Shown here: in pieces, positions 63,383 through 64,000 of the stretch
How the letters are laid out: each line of letters starts with the position of its first letter
How positions within the stretch are numbered: position 1 is the stretch's first letter
Origin: Candidatus Thermokryptus mobilis
GTDB lineage: Bacteria > Bacteroidota > Ignavibacteria > Kryptoniales > Kryptoniaceae
Assembly: GCF_900070205.1 (NCBI RefSeq)
Contig: NZ_FAOO01000008.1
Coordinates: forward strand, 21,982-85,981
DNA length: 64,000 nt
Direction: 5' to 3'
Notes under the pieces: model-generated
What the model was told of the DNA's origin: nothing
Database searches by the model: none
Seen by the model: only the letters and a program-made list of their open reading frames with translations
Translations under genes and position numbers: made by a program

Positions 63383-63862
63383 TTATTTTTTGATTTGCTT
63401 TAGGAGGTTTGCCATTTCAATTGCGGTCAATGCAGCGTCCCAACCCTTGTTCCCGCTTTTTATCCCTGCTCTGTTAAGTGCTTGCTCAACATCGTCTGTT
63501 GTCAAAATCCCGAAGGCAATCGGGGTTCCCGTTTCAAGTTGAACTTGTGCTATGCCTTTTGATACCTCGTTTGCGATGTAATCAAAGTGCGGGGTCTCAC
63601 CTCGTATGACAGCACCAAGGCAGATTAAAGCATCGTATTTACCTGTCAAAGCGATTTTTTTCGCAACAAGAGGTATTTCAAATGAACCAGGGCAAAAGAA
63701 AATGTCAATGTCTTTTTCTTCGGCGTCGTGTCTTTTGAGGCAATCAAGCGCTCCATCAAGAAGTTTTGATGTGACAAGTTCATTAAATCTGCTTACAACG
63801 ATCCCAAATTTTAACCCCTTTGCTATGAGCTTGCCTTCAAAGGTTGGCATCGTTTTTGACAT
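63383..63862 (-). CDS. ribH: 6,7-dimethyl-8-ribityllumazine synthase
   Basis: Riboflavin pathway enzyme, condensing 5-amino-6-ribitylaminouracil with dihydroxybutanone phosphate. The 159-residue protein has [19 protein letters not shown], the [17 protein letters not shown] substrate segment, [20 protein letters not shown] with the catalytic His, [17 protein letters not shown] and the terminal [14 protein letters not shown]. It starts one base after the stop of the PHP-domain gene and precedes the PorZ-like gene; no other rib gene is visible. Confidence 0.97.
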   Translation of the reverse strand: MSKTMPTFEGKLIAKGLKFGIVVSRFNELVTSKLLDGALDCLKRHDAEEKDIDIFFCPGSFEIPLVAKKIALTGKYDALICLGAVIRGETPHFDYIANEVSKGIAQVQLETGTPIAFGILTTDDVEQALNRAGIKSGNKGWDAALTAIEMANLLKQIKK

Positions 63863-63863
63863 T

Positions 63864-64000
63864 TTATTTTAAATTCAACCTTTTTTTCATCGTCTCAACA
63901 AATTTATATGGAACTGTGTATTTCCCAAGGCAATTTTCATCATTTCTCAATCCACCATGGAAATCCGATCCACCACTTTCAAGCAGGAAGTATTCATCCG
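63864..64000 (-). CDS. PHP-domain metal-dependent hydrolase, C-terminal end (partial)
   Basis: The last 45 codons of a minus-strand gene are in the window, ending at TAA 63866-63864. The peptide has [15 protein letters not shown], the metal-binding Asp/His motif close to the end of PHP phosphoesterases (TrpH/RNase AM type), then a short tail [15 protein letters not shown]. The rest lies beyond the window, so the exact subfamily cannot be decided. The stop is one base before the ribH start, pointing to co-transcription. Confidence 0.82.
   Translation of the reverse strand, partial: DEYFLLESGGSDFHGGLRNDENCLGKYTVPYKFVETMKKRLNLK

Overview
The window is AT-rich, gene-dense bacterial chromosome with about 58 protein genes, two tRNA genes and no gene-free stretch over 300 bases. 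Several features point to the FCB group (Bacteroidetes, Chlorobi, Ignavibacteria and relatives): an Oar-like outer-membrane receptor with a carboxypeptidase-regulatory domain, a DUF4292 lipoprotein after a TPR lipoprotein, a very short Bacteroidetes-type primary sigma factor, a PorZ-like propeller protein with a C-terminal PNPF sorting-type domain, and a SprE/PorW-like TPR lipoprotein. Promoters that can be read are of the classical TTGAxx-N17-TATATT type and many genes carry AAGGAG/GGAGG ribosome sites. Both are unusual for true Bacteroidetes and fit a deep FCB lineage better (Ignavibacteria- or Kryptonia-like; this is inference, not proven). PFOR, rubrerythrin, Dps and a PerR-like regulator suggest an organism that handles both low-oxygen metabolism and oxygen stress.

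Layout. 1-5.7 kb: tail of a HEPN gene and an MNT nucleotidyltransferase, then nuoL, nuoM and nuoN of respiratory complex I. 5.8-9.0 kb: Oar-like receptor ending at a strong terminator. 9.1-14 kb (+): SAM hydroxide adenosyltransferase, TPR and DUF4292 lipoproteins, endonuclease III and a Tat-exported glycosylasparaginase. 14-24.4 kb (mostly -): MgtC protein, copper chaperone and copper ATPase, tRNA-Arg, SufT-like protein, an unknown protein with a UgpC-type ABC ATPase, aroA, a small basic protein, gpmI, and lipoproteins including a CpoB-like one. 24.5-32.2 kb: DoxX protein, tRNA-Pro, RlmI-like methyltransferase, GDPD, a secreted protein, M28 peptidase and aconitase.

32.3-35.7 kb is the most coherent accessory region: rubrerythrin, a two-CCG iron-sulfur oxidoreductase, Dps, a DUF3501 protein and a PerR-type Fur regulator, with a PerR/Fur-like operator just downstream of a consensus promoter before rubrerythrin. 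It reads as a self-regulated peroxide and iron defence module. 35.8-42.7 kb: transglutaminase/TPR protein, CHASE2 adenylate cyclase, biotin ligase, orphan peptide-type ABC ATPase and NlpC/P60 lipoprotein. 42.7-46.2 kb (-): a GAF/degenerate-GGDEF membrane protein, a zinc-ribbon protein, two EutN/CcmL microcompartment vertex proteins and the primary sigma factor, an unexpected combination with no BMC hexamer in sight.

46.3-54.9 kb (-): a two-subunit PFOR, ispG, rhomboid protease, pgk and gap. 55-61.2 kb (+): SprE-like TPR lipoprotein, pyrK, pyrD, folC and rho. 61.2-64 kb (-): PorZ-like protein, ribH and the end of a PHP-domain gene. Central metabolism is well represented: lower glycolysis (gap, pgk, gpmI), PFOR, aconitase and complex I. 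No CRISPR array, insertion sequence or prophage was seen.
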